Below are positions 1 to 7,487 of a DNA stretch of 17,853 nt, one piece after another. Each line of letters starts with the position of its first letter. The first letter of the stretch is position 1. The stretch covers positions 1-17,853 of the forward strand of contig JAZSJA010000133.1 of NCBI GenBank assembly GCA_045534095.1, in the 5' to 3' direction. The translations under genes were made by a program, and so were the position numbers. Below the pieces are notes generated by a model that was not told the DNA's origin, searched no databases, and saw only the letters and a program-made list of their open reading frames with translations. Source of the DNA: UMGS1279 sp045534095 (GTDB lineage Bacteria > Bacillota > Clostridia > Oscillospirales > Acutalibacteraceae).

Positions 1-1667
1 ATGGAATCGCTGCCGCACATAAGCATCACAAGTCGGTCAAGACCGATACCAAATCCACCATGAGGAGGTGCACCATAACGGTAAGCATCAACAAGGAAGC
101 CGAATTTTTCATTAGCCTCTTCATCTGAAAGTCCGAGGGCAGCAAACATTTTCTTTTGAAGCTCGGGGTCGTTAATACGAATGGAGCCTGAAGAAAGCTC
201 AACACCATTTAAAACAAGGTCGTAGGCCTTGGCGAACACCTTTGCAGGATCGGTATCAAGATACTGTAGACACTCGTCCAAAGGAGAGGTGAAAGGATGA
301 TGCATTGCATCCCAGTTGCCGGTTTCCTCATTGTACTCAAAGAATGGGAACTCAGTAATCCAAAGAAATTCATAACCCTCGGGTATAATATTAAGTTTTT
401 CTGCAACCTGTAAACGAAGTGCGCCTAGAACACTTAAGGTTGTGGATTTTTTATCAGCGATAAAGAGGGCGACGTCACCCTTTTCAACACCCATACGTGC
501 CATCAAAGTAGCGAACTCATCATCAGAGAGGAACTTTTTAAAGCCACAGGTAGGCTCCTCAGCGTCGTCTGCCCAACGAATAAATGCAAGTCCCTTTGCC
601 CCAATACCCTTTGCGGCCTCTGTTAATTTGTCAATCTCTTTACGGGTAAGGGTTGCCGCACCGCCCTTGGCGGTAATACCACGAACGTAACCACCATTTT
701 TAACGGTATCGGCAAATACGGAAAATCCGCAATTTTCCACAATATCAGCAAGGTCGATAAGCTTCATATCAAAACGAACGTCAGGCTTATCAGAACCATA
801 ATTCTCCATAGCCTCAGTATAGGTCATACGGCGAATAGGGGTAGGAATATCCACATTTAATACGTTTTTGAAAAGATAATTTATATAACGCTCACCAAGA
901 TTTAATACATCATCCATCTCAACAAAGGACATCTCTAAATCTATTTGAGTAAACTCAGGCTGACGGTCGGCACGTAAATCCTCGTCACGATAGCAACGTG
1001 CAATTTGCATATAGCGGTCATAACCCGAAAGCATAAGAAGCTGCTTATACATCTGGGGTGACTGTGGAAGTGCGTAAAAACTACCCTTGTGAATACGAGA
1101 GGGAACAAGGTAATCTCTGGCACCCTCGGGGGTGGATTTAATAAGGGTTGGGGTCTCAATCTCTAAAAATCCCTCGCCATCAAAGAAATCTCTTGTTACC
1201 TTGGTAACCTTATGACGCATCATAAGATTGTTTTGCAGAGTAGGTCTACGGAGGTCTAGATAACGATATTTAAGACGAAGCTCCTCTTTAACGGAGGTGT
1301 CGTCTAAAATTTCAAATGGGGTAGTTTCTGCCGAACCTAAAACTTTAAACTCTTTTACCTCGATTTCGATTTCACCGGTAGGGATATCGGGATTAACTGA
1401 AGAACGTTTGCGAACAATACCCTTGGCCATTAAAACATATTCCGAACGAACGGCAAATGCTTTAGAGAAAATATCACGATCGGTAGTATCATCAAAGGCA
1501 AGCTGAACTATACCGGTTCTATCTCTGAGGTCTATAAAAATAAGTTGACCTAAGTCACGTTGACGTGCAGTCCAACCACAAACAACAACCTCATCACCTA
1601 TTCTATCAGCGGTAAGAGTACCACAATAATCGGTGCGTTTTAAGCCTTGCATAGTATCTAATTGCAT
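1..1667 (-). CDS. aspS: Aspartyl-tRNA synthetase, C-terminal end cut off by the window edge
   Basis: Class IIb synthetase that charges tRNA-Asp with aspartate in the cytoplasm. About 555 codons are present; the reading frame is open through base 1, so roughly the last 35-40 residues lie outside the window. The N-terminus has the anticodon-binding OB fold (MQGLKRTDYCG, then GWTARQRDLG and IDLRDRTG). Motif 2 is classic (RCYRDEDLRADRQPEFTQID), and the region at 560-720 is the insertion (GAD-like) domain of bacterial AspRS. Motif 3 (GAPPHGGFGIGLDRL) is read just before the edge. I chose the ATG at 1667 because AGAGG lies about 9 bases upstream and the family starts there. I saw no frameshift in the stretches I translated. 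A strong hairpin (1694-1725) separates it from mgsA. Whether it belongs to the bacterial discriminating or the non-discriminating Asp/Asn type cannot be settled here. Confidence 0.96.
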   Translation of the reverse strand, partial: MQLDTMQGLKRTDYCGTLTADRIGDEVVVCGWTARQRDLGQLIFIDLRDRTGIVQLAFDDTTDRDIFSKAFAVRSEYVLMAKGIVRKRSSVNPDIPTGEIEIEVKEFKVLGSAETTPFEILDDTSVKEELRLKYRYLDLRRPTLQNNLMMRHKVTKVTRDFFDGEGFLEIETPTLIKSTPEGARDYLVPSRIHKGSFYALPQSPQMYKQLLMLSGYDRYMQIARCYRDEDLRADRQPEFTQIDLEMSFVEMDDVLNLGERYINYLFKNVLNVDIPTPIRRMTYTEAMENYGSDKPDVRFDMKLIDLADIVENCGFSVFADTVKNGGYVRGITAKGGAATLTRKEIDKLTEAAKGIGAKGLAFIRWADDAEEPTCGFKKFLSDDEFATLMARMGVEKGDVALFIADKKSTTLSVLGALRLQVAEKLNIIPEGYEFLWITEFPFFEYNEETGNWDAMHHPFTSPLDECLQYLDTDPAKVFAKAYDLVLNGVELSSGSIRINDPELQKKMFAALGLSDEEANEKFGFLVDAYRYGAPPHGGFGIGLDRLVMLMCGSDS

Positions 1668-1693
1668 ATAAAAAATACCTCTTTCAATGGTCT

Positions 1694-1725
1694 AATTGGG
1701 CGGAGCCAAAAGGCGCCGCCCAATT
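1694..1725. terminator. GC-rich perfect hairpin between mgsA and aspS
   Basis: A 10-bp perfect inverted repeat (AATTGGGCGG at 1694-1703 with CCGCCCAATT at 1716-1725). It continues inward, after one mismatch, with GCC/GGC around a four-base loop. On the minus strand it lies 14 bases after the mgsA stop and about 27 bases before the aspS start. There is no T-run on the minus-strand side, so it is an imperfect intrinsic terminator at best. A T-rich tract does follow on the plus side. It could instead be an mRNA stabiliser, an attenuator for aspS, or a copy of a dispersed palindrome. Confidence 0.55.
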
Positions 1726-1738
1726 GAATTTTCTTATT

Positions 1739-2140
1739 TTAGTTAGGACGAACAATATCTCGCCAATCTAAATCTCCGCGTTCCAAACCGTGGATAAGCA
1801 CCTCGGCAGTGGCTATATTCGTTGCTACGGGAATGTTGTGGACATCGCAAAGATTAAGCAAAACCTGCTCATCGGGCTCACTTGTTTTATTGGTCATAGG
1901 ATCACGGAAAAGAAGAACAAGATCAATTTCATCACAGCTGATACGAGAGGCGATTTGTTGGAAGCCACCCTGTCTACCGCTTAAAAATTTAACAATCTCC
2001 AAACCGGTAGCCTCAGAAACCAATTTGCCGGTTGTGCCGGTTGAATACAGATTATGTCTGCTAAGTATTCCGCAGTAAGCTATACAAAACTGCACCATAA
2101 GTTCCTTTTTTGCATCGTGTGCGATAATCGCAATGTTCAT
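1739..2140 (-). CDS. mgsA: Methylglyoxal synthase family protein with altered active-site residues
   Basis: Members of this family convert dihydroxyacetone phosphate to methylglyoxal and phosphate, a bypass that relieves phosphosugar stress. The 133 residues align end to end with the short Bacillus type: IAIIAHD (residues 3-9), phosphate-binding STGTTG (33-38), SGRQGG (54-59), FRDP (78-81) and PVATNIATAE (104-113). The ATG at 2140 is chosen because AAGGAG lies 7 bases upstream; an in-frame ATG at 2230 would add 30 residues unlike the family and overlap the upstream gene. Two catalytic positions differ from E. coli MgsA: the general base Asp71 (in GGDQQ) is Phe60, and His98 is Ser87. Asp20, Asp91 and Asp101 equivalents (D9, D80, D90) remain. 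It lies 55 bases after the MinD-like gene and probably shares its transcript. The family is certain; the activity is in doubt. Confidence 0.85.
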   Translation of the reverse strand: MNIAIIAHDAKKELMVQFCIAYCGILSRHNLYSTGTTGKLVSEATGLEIVKFLSGRQGGFQQIASRISCDEIDLVLLFRDPMTNKTSEPDEQVLLNLCDVHNIPVATNIATAEVLIHGLERGDLDWRDIVRPN

Positions 2141-2195
2141 TTTAACACTCCTTTTCCTTTCAGGGAATAAATCCCAACCAGTTGTTTTATGAAAA

Positions 2196-2936
2196 TTATA
2201 TTTTTTTGTAAGACACAAGGGGAATATCATACCCCATTATGCGCTTAGCAATCCTGTTAAATGCCTTTGCGGCACGGCTTTTTTTAGGCAAAGCCTGACC
2301 TGAACAGCAGGACATATAAACATCCATACTTTGTGGTACAACGCCCATAAGGCGAATGCCGCTTTCATCAATAATCTCGTCAATATTAGCGGTTATTCCA
2401 CGGCGCATAGTATCAAAGGATACTCGATTTAAAATAAGCCTTACTGACATTAAATTCAGTTCGGCAAGATCACTGCCCATTATGGCGGCATCTCTGAGAG
2501 ATACTGCATCGGCATTACAAACAACCAACGCCTCTGCATAGCGTGGAAGTGCTGAGTAAAGCTCATCCACCGTACCTGCGGGGAAATCAAAAATCACAAA
2601 ATCATACGTCTCTAAAGCTTGTTTTGCAAAATTTGATAATGCGGTTGGGTCGATTTTATCCTTTAACGGAGCGGCTATAAAGTGTAAATTCCCTCCCGAA
2701 GAAGGAACCGAAAGAAGGGCCTCTTCAATGGTTTTATCTCCACTTAATACATCACCTAAATCAAAGATTAAATCATTTGAAACGCCAAACATTATATCAA
2801 GGCAACGCATACCCGCATCCAAATCCACAACTAAAACCTTGTTTGACATAAGGCTTAATGCGGTGGCAAGATGCACCGAAACGCTGGATTTGCCCGCACC
2901 GCCCTTTCCGGAGGTGACGGCTATTAGTCTACCCAT
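2196..2936 (-). CDS. MinD/ParA-family P-loop ATPase, MinD-like
   Basis: A 246-residue deviant-Walker ATPase of the MinD group, which in other bacteria positions the division septum by cycling on the membrane. It has the deviant Walker A motif SGKGGAGKSS (residues 9-18), the Walker A' region VVDLDAGMRCLD and the Walker B FDFPAG. The helix VSLRDAAIM and the strand RLILNRV also match MinD. The C-terminus stops at YDIPLVSYKKI, where MinD normally continues with an amphipathic membrane-targeting helix, so that helix is missing. No minC or minE is nearby. In clostridia minD, minE, rodA and mgsA often cluster, so this pair may be a remnant of that locus. The ATG at 2936 has AAGGA 9 bases upstream. 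It could be a chromosome- or envelope-related MinD paralogue rather than the septum protein. Confidence 0.85.
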   Translation of the reverse strand: MGRLIAVTSGKGGAGKSSVSVHLATALSLMSNKVLVVDLDAGMRCLDIMFGVSNDLIFDLGDVLSGDKTIEEALLSVPSSGGNLHFIAAPLKDKIDPTALSNFAKQALETYDFVIFDFPAGTVDELYSALPRYAEALVVCNADAVSLRDAAIMGSDLAELNLMSVRLILNRVSFDTMRRGITANIDEIIDESGIRLMGVVPQSMDVYMSCCSGQALPKKSRAAKAFNRIAKRIMGYDIPLVSYKKI

Positions 2937-2968
2937 AAGTCACGTCCTTAAAAACACTAATTTATAAT

Positions 2969-2997
2969 ATATTATCACAATTTATCCAATTTGTAAA
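2969..2997 (-). promoter_or_regulatory. SigA-type promoter for the MinD-like gene and mgsA
   Basis: On the minus strand, TTTACA (2992-2997) and TAATAT (2969-2974) are separated by exactly 17 bases. TGA directly precedes the -10 box, which gives an extended -10. It lies about 30 bases upstream of the ATG at 2936. Confidence 0.7.
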
Positions 2998-3044
2998 CAC
3001 TAAGAATTATATATTTTCATTTTTTTACAATTTTTTCAACATTT

Positions 3045-3908
3045 TTATGAACCGGGTCTGCATTTATCTGCCAATGCCGCAAATTGCTCCATGGTTAGTT
3101 GCTCTGCACGAACGGTAGGCGGAATTTCAAGCTCCTCAAGAGCCTTTTGCAAAATCTCCTTAGAAACCACCCCTGCTGCAGAAACCGAGTTCATAAGAGT
3201 TTTGCGACGATGTTCAAAAGCACCCCTTATAAGTCTAAACAACAGTTTTTCGTCCTCTACTATAATAGGGGCAGTTTTTCTTACCGAAAACTGAATAACT
3301 GCACTATCCACGTTGGGAGATGGGGTGAAGCTTTCTCTTGGAACCTCAAAAAGCATTTCGCTCTCAGCATAAAAAGCGGCGGCAAGAGTAACAGCACCCA
3401 CCGCACGGCTTGGGATATCTGCCGTAAGCCGCTCGGCCGCTTCCTTCTGCACCATAACGGTTATGGTTTCTACGGGAAGCTTGCTTTCAAGAAGCGACAT
3501 TATAATTGGTGACGTTATATAGTAAGGGAGATTTGCACAAATTGCAACACGTTTGCAGTCCTTAAATTCTTCCTCAATAACCTTTTTAAGGTCTAACTTC
3601 AAAACGTCCGAAAAAATTACAGATGCGTTTTCATAATCCTCTAAGGTTTTTGCCAAAATAGGACGGAGCCTTTCATCAAGCTCAACGGCAATAACCTTTT
3701 TGGCAATTTGGGCAAGCTCAACCGTTAAAACACCTATACCCGGGCCGATTTCAATAACACCTGTGTCGGCGTCTGCGGCAGCCTCTGCCATAGCGGGGCA
3801 AACAAATGAATCGGTTAAAAAGTTTTGTCCCAAGGATTTTTTAAAGGTAAAACCCTCTGCCGAGAGAAGCTTTTCTATTGTGCGTTTGTTTGAAAGATCG
3901 TATTTCAT
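3045..3908 (-). CDS. rsmA: 16S rRNA dimethyladenosine transferase RsmA (KsgA)
   Basis: This enzyme dimethylates two adjacent adenines (A1518 and A1519 in E. coli numbering) near the 3' end of 16S rRNA during late 30S assembly, using SAM. Its 287 residues are the usual length. The family signatures are in order: KKSLGQNFL (residues 23-31), the SAM-binding VIEIGPGIGVLT (51-62), the acidic AVELDE ending strand 2, and the catalytic NLPYYITSP (126-134). The C-terminal RNA-binding helical domain includes GAFEHRRKTL. The ATG at 3908 begins one base after the stop of the P-type ATPase gene. Its ribosome binding site (GGGAG) lies inside the end of that gene, so translation is probably coupled. No clear terminator follows in the AT-rich gap at 2998-3044. 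Confidence 0.97.
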   Translation of the reverse strand: MKYDLSNKRTIEKLLSAEGFTFKKSLGQNFLTDSFVCPAMAEAAADADTGVIEIGPGIGVLTVELAQIAKKVIAVELDERLRPILAKTLEDYENASVIFSDVLKLDLKKVIEEEFKDCKRVAICANLPYYITSPIIMSLLESKLPVETITVMVQKEAAERLTADIPSRAVGAVTLAAAFYAESEMLFEVPRESFTPSPNVDSAVIQFSVRKTAPIIVEDEKLLFRLIRGAFEHRRKTLMNSVSAAGVVSKEILQKALEELEIPPTVRAEQLTMEQFAALADKCRPGS

Positions 3909-3909
3909 T

Positions 3910-6522
3910 CTACTCTCCCTTTTTTGCTAAAAACACCCTTGTAAACTTTATAATCTCGGTAACTACCAAAGGAATTGCAGAAAGTAATATTATCTCAATT
4001 ACCATTGTACTGTTAAGCATTTCTAAATCAAAAAGGGTGTGTAAGGGGCCGGAAATAATTAAAAGTGTAGCAACTGCAACCCCAAGTGCAACCAACATAA
4101 GTTTGTTTGTATGGAAGCCTATTTTAAAAATGGAAAGTTCACTTCTAAGACCAAATGCCAAAGATATTTCCGAAAGCACCAAAACTGCAAAAAGCATTGC
4201 TGAGCCACCTATTGCATATGCGATTATACCCAGCAAGCCTATCATGCAACCCTGCCACAAAACGGAAATTCCATATTCCCCTGCAAAGAAATGCTCTTTT
4301 TTGGATCTTGGAGGTCTTGTCATTACGTCGTGACCTGCCTTTTCATAAGAAAGACCAAGAATTACCGCAAATCCTACAATCAAATTAAGCCACATAATAG
4401 GAAGAGAGGTAAGTGCTGGCTTGCCAAATATTATTATTTCCAAAAGCATTAACAACATTTCACCCAAAGCACAACTAAGCACCTGAGATGCCACACGTTT
4501 AACATTTGCGTAAATGCCTCTTGATTCTTTTATAGCACCAATAACCGAAATGTAACTATCTTCAGTTAAAACAACGTCGGCAGCTCCTTTTGCAATATCG
4601 GTGCCCGTAACACCCATAGCACAACCTACGTCTGCCTCTTTTAAAATAGCGGCATCCTCTACACTATCTCCCGTTACAGCAACAATTTCACCCAACTCTT
4701 TATAAATATCAATAATTCTAAGCTTATCTTCAGCTGTTATTCTGGAGTATACTGAAATTTTTTGAATTTCAGCCTTTAGGGCTTCGTCGTCCATTTTGGC
4801 AAGTTCCTCGCCCGTAATGGCTCTCTCACCCTCTTTAAGGATTCCAAGTCCCTTTGCAATAACCTCTGCGGCAGTAACGTGGTCACCCGTTATCATTACG
4901 GTGCGAATGCCCGCCGCCTCACTTTCACGGAGTGCAACGGTAGTTTCACGACTTACGGTATCGGTCATTCCAAAAACACCCATTAAGGTAAGATTGCATT
5001 CCATATTTTCGCTATTAGGATTAGATGGTACCTCGTCCAAAGGCTTCATTGCAAGAGCAATAGCTCTAAGTCCACGCCTACCCATTTCCTTTGCTGCTTC
5101 TACTGCACCCCCAATGTTACCGCTCGTGCAGTACTCTGTTAAAATATCAGGGGAACCCTTTACAATGGCAAAGGGGCGATTATTTATCATATTTATTGTG
5201 GTCATAAGTTTTCTTGTGGAATCAAAAGGAACCTCGGCCATACGTGGATATATGTTTTCAAGCTCTTCCTTTGTAAGACCGCAATAATCCATACAAGCAG
5301 AAACTATACTAACCTCAGTAGGGTCACCTACAGGGCGTAATTTTCCGCCTACACCAACCTCAACTGTGGAGTTACCACAAAGTGTAGCGGTACGAAGAAG
5401 GGTTATGGCATTTTCACTTGGAACGTCTGTGTTTAAATCTATAAGTTCGGCACCATCGTAAAGCATAATCATCTTCATACGATTTTTTGTAAGTGTTCCC
5501 GTCTTGTCGGAAATAACCAGGGTAACCTTACCAAGTTCCTCAACGGATGAAGGATTTTGAATTATGGCTTTGCGTTTTAACATACGGTGTGCACCAAAGC
5601 CTAAAATTATGTTTACTGCCTGAGCAGCCTCTTCAGGAATGGCGGCTACTGCAAGGGAGGTTATGGTAAGGAGAAGTTCAAGCACCATTACTGCAAAATT
5701 ATCGGCAGAAATGCCACGAATAACACCTATTAAAAAGATTACAAAGCATATAATAAGAACGGCTATTCTAGCGGTTTTGCCAATATCAATAAGACGGCGT
5801 TTTACAGGAAGCTCGCTTCCTTCGGTTATCTCCACAATGGTTTCTTGTCTTGCAAGCTCGGTATTCATACCTGTATCGGTAACAATTATTTTAGCATGTC
5901 CAAAAAGCACAGAACAACCGGCGTATACCATATTTTTACGCTCGGTCACATCAGCAATGTCCTCAGGGGTAAAATCCGCCTGTTTTTCATTAGGTGCAGA
6001 ATCACCGCAAATTGCAGATTCATCACAGGTAAGAGAGTAGCTTTCTAAAATTCGACCGTCAGCAGGAATATAATCCCCTTGCTCTAATAAAACAATATCT
6101 CCCGGCACCAAAAAGGAGGCGGGTACCTCAATAACCTCGCCATTGCGTAGCACCTTGGCGGTAGCGGCAATATCGCCCTTTAATTTTTCAAAATCATTAT
6201 CTGCCTTAACGCCAATCAATACGTCAGCGACAGCGTTAAGGGTAAGTAACGCAAAAACAATAAGAGGCACGTACCAACCGGGTTCTCGGGCAACAATATC
6301 GGTAACAAGTACCACGCCCGAAACCAACATAAGCAAAACATCCAGCGTAGGAGTAAGGTGTTTAAAAATCTTTTTTACTATGTTTGTATCGTTATTTTTA
6401 GCACGAGTATTCTCGCCAAACTCGGCTATTCTACCGGCAATTTCTGCTGCACTAAGCCCTGTTTCTGTGTTTACGTTAAGTTCACGTTTTACGTCTTCAA
6501 TATTTGAACTATGCCAGATCAT
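3910..6522 (-). CDS. P2-type (Ca2+-ATPase-like) P-type ATPase with divergent catalytic and ion-site motifs
   Basis: An 870-residue integral membrane protein with the full P2 layout: N-terminal cation-ATPase domain (1-70), M1-M2 (about 58-102), actuator domain, M3-M4 (about 253-310), P and N domains, and M5-M10. The phosphorylated Asp is D339 in SDKTGTLT, and KGSPD (455-459) marks the nucleotide domain. Several signatures are changed. TGES is CGDS (172-175), the M4 motif PEGLP is PEEAA (296-300), and TGDGVNDAP is TGDSVEDAA (617-625). An ungapped comparison with SERCA puts Ala685 at N768, Val716 at T799 and Gly717 at D800, while the equivalents of E309, E771, N796 and E908 stay (E297, E688, N713, E785). 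Calcium transport therefore cannot be assumed. The ATG at 6522 has GGAGG 7 bases upstream. It is the first gene of a two-gene unit with rsmA. Confidence 0.9.
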   Translation of the reverse strand: MIWHSSNIEDVKRELNVNTETGLSAAEIAGRIAEFGENTRAKNNDTNIVKKIFKHLTPTLDVLLMLVSGVVLVTDIVAREPGWYVPLIVFALLTLNAVADVLIGVKADNDFEKLKGDIAATAKVLRNGEVIEVPASFLVPGDIVLLEQGDYIPADGRILESYSLTCDESAICGDSAPNEKQADFTPEDIADVTERKNMVYAGCSVLFGHAKIIVTDTGMNTELARQETIVEITEGSELPVKRRLIDIGKTARIAVLIICFVIFLIGVIRGISADNFAVMVLELLLTITSLAVAAIPEEAAQAVNIILGFGAHRMLKRKAIIQNPSSVEELGKVTLVISDKTGTLTKNRMKMIMLYDGAELIDLNTDVPSENAITLLRTATLCGNSTVEVGVGGKLRPVGDPTEVSIVSACMDYCGLTKEELENIYPRMAEVPFDSTRKLMTTINMINNRPFAIVKGSPDILTEYCTSGNIGGAVEAAKEMGRRGLRAIALAMKPLDEVPSNPNSENMECNLTLMGVFGMTDTVSRETTVALRESEAAGIRTVMITGDHVTAAEVIAKGLGILKEGERAITGEELAKMDDEALKAEIQKISVYSRITAEDKLRIIDIYKELGEIVAVTGDSVEDAAILKEADVGCAMGVTGTDIAKGAADVVLTEDSYISVIGAIKESRGIYANVKRVASQVLSCALGEMLLMLLEIIIFGKPALTSLPIMWLNLIVGFAVILGLSYEKAGHDVMTRPPRSKKEHFFAGEYGISVLWQGCMIGLLGIIAYAIGGSAMLFAVLVLSEISLAFGLRSELSIFKIGFHTNKLMLVALGVAVATLLIISGPLHTLFDLEMLNSTMVIEIILLSAIPLVVTEIIKFTRVFLAKKGE

Positions 6523-6574
6523 ATTACAATCCTCCGTAGTTTGTTTTTGATATGCAAATTTTTATACAGTGTAT

Positions 6575-6603
6575 ATTATACTACAAAAGTTTTGTTTTTG
6601 CAA
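6575..6603 (-). promoter_or_regulatory. SigA-type promoter for the P-type ATPase and rsmA
   Basis: On the minus strand, TTGCAA (6598-6603) and TATAAT (6575-6580) have exactly 17 bases between them, about 50 bases upstream of the ATPase ATG. It is divergent from the DUF1292 promoter, with some 40 bases between the two -35 boxes. Confidence 0.8.
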
Positions 6604-6645
6604 TTAAAACAAGGCGAAAAATGAAAAAATATTCACTTAAAAATA

Positions 6646-6674
6646 TTGACTATTATATGAAAAAGGGTTAAAAT
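6646..6674 (+). promoter_or_regulatory. SigA-type promoter for the DUF1292 gene
   Basis: TTGACT (6646-6651), a 17-base spacer, then TAAAAT (6669-6674), about 50 bases before the ATG at 6724. Confidence 0.75.
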
Positions 6675-6723
6675 AATTGTAGCAGAAAAAATCTGTAAAA
6701 TTTTTGAAAATGAGGTGTGCCCG

Positions 6724-7026
6724 ATGGAAGAGCAGATTTTCGGGAATGATATAATTACCCTAACTGATGACGACGGCAAAAATTATGAGTTTGAAATAAT
6801 TGACGCTATTGAAACTGACGACGGCAGATATCTTGCAATGATCCCCTATTATTCCGATCCTAAAGCAAAGTTGGACGATAGCGGCGAATTGGTTATTGTA
6901 AAGGTGTTTGAGGATGAAAACGGCGAGGAATATTTTGAGGATATTCCCGACGATAATGAGTATGAAACCGTTGCAGATTTATTTATAAATCGTCTTCAGG
7001 ATGCTTTTGAAATCAACGAGGAATAA
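6724..7026 (+). CDS. DUF1292 family small acidic protein (YrzB-like)
   Basis: A 100-residue, strongly acidic cytoplasmic protein. The pattern of an N-terminal ITLTDDDGKNYEFEIID, then YLAMIPYYSD and an acidic VFEDENGEEYFEDIPDD stretch matches DUF1292, a Firmicutes family of unknown function. The family is often encoded beside ruvX (yqgF) and the DUF965/IreB gene; those partners are not here. I placed the start at the ATG at 6724 because GAGG (6712-6715) lies 8 bases upstream. The in-frame GTG at 6715 would overlap that site and add only three residues. It has its own promoter and no obvious terminator immediately after the stop, so its transcript may enter the repeat region. Confidence 0.85.
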   Translation: MEEQIFGNDIITLTDDDGKNYEFEIIDAIETDDGRYLAMIPYYSDPKAKLDDSGELVIVKVFEDENGEEYFEDIPDDNEYETVADLFINRLQDAFEINEE

Positions 7027-7037
7027 TTTTATCTCCG

Positions 7038-7300
7038 AACGCGGAACGCAATTATGGCGATGATTAAAACTATCCCGTAATAAAACCGGTCTTAGACCGG
7101 GACGCGGAACGTGACTATGGCAACGATAAAAACTTATTCGTAATAAAATTGCCTTATAACTACAAGCTTTCCGGACGCGGAATGAAGCTAGCACAAACTA
7201 AAAATCGCCTTATAACTGCTATCTTTCCGGACGCGGAACGAGGCTATGGCGATAACAAAAACCATCCCGTAATAAATCCTTCCCTGTACGCGGACCGTGG
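7038..7300. repeat. Four to five degenerate tandem repeats with core ACGCGGAACG
   Basis: The word ACGCGGAA (last copy ACGCGGAC) begins at about 7040, 7102, 7175, 7231 and 7288, giving spacings of roughly 62, 73, 56 and 57 bases. Three copies continue with a shared pattern of about 50 bases: ACGCGGAACG, then TATGGC(G/A)A, an A-rich stretch, and (C/T)CGTAATAAA. Copies 2 and 3 also share the word GCCTTATAACT and a CTTTCC end. Copy 3 is shortened in the middle and copy 5 breaks off. A perfect 6-bp hairpin (CCGGTC/GACCGG, 7086-7100) sits between copies 1 and 2. No plausible protein is encoded on either strand. The function is unknown. Confidence 0.75.
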
Positions 7301-7307
7301 TTAATTA

Positions 7308-7482
7308 TAACCCTACAACCTTTTTATCGGGGACCTTTCTCCTGCGGCAGGCTTGCAGACCTCCCGGCACTGTCATTTGAGCAGTGTTGGACGAAGGGAG
7401 CGCGAAACCGTGGGGCGGCCACCCACCTGCTTTTTTTGCAGGTTATCAATTGCCATTTACGGCAGGGCAGGATTGTGCGGAA
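7308..7482 (+). ncRNA. Structured non-coding RNA candidate, possibly 6S-like
   Basis: About 170 GC-rich bases in otherwise AT-rich DNA, ending directly before a strong terminator. The two ends can pair: 7311-7321 with 7470-7480 form 9 pairs (two of them G-U) over 11 positions. Inside are a stem GGCACTG/CAGTGTT (7366-7372 with 7382-7388) nested in CTCCC/GGGAG (7361-7365 with 7396-7400), and a GTGGG/CCCAC hairpin. Next come a perfect ACCTGC/GCAGGT hairpin with a seven-T loop (7425-7443) and a TGCC/GGCA hairpin. The length, end-to-end closing stem and free-standing position suit 6S RNA. The shared GTTATCA after a T-rich loop recalls Bacillus 6S-1. The match is from memory and weak; another class of structured RNA is possible. 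No protein frame is credible here. Strand is set by the terminator. Confidence 0.55.
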
Positions 7483-7487
7483 ACTTT

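Noticed and set aside
442..690. Open plus-strand frames inside aspS (also 1297-1506).
   Set aside because: They lie opposite the clear aspS frame, have no binding sites, and encode Ser/Arg/Ile-rich shadow sequences.
2141..2230. Upstream ATG for mgsA at 2230.
   Set aside because: It would overlap the MinD-like gene, lacks a binding site, and adds residues not seen in the family, while the ATG at 2140 has AAGGAG.
4796..5287. Long plus-strand frames inside the P-type ATPase gene (also 5639-6040 and 6143-6550).
   Set aside because: They mirror the ATPase codon pattern; no promoter, binding site or recognisable protein supports them.
7038..7300. Tandem repeats considered as a CRISPR array.
   Set aside because: Repeats are imperfect and unequal in spacing, the between-copy sequence is itself partly repeated, and no cas gene is nearby.
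7308..7482. tRNA, tmRNA, SRP RNA or RNase P RNA.
   Set aside because: No T-arm or CCA-like end, no GGAAGGAAGCA-type SRP loop and no RNase P conserved core words were found.
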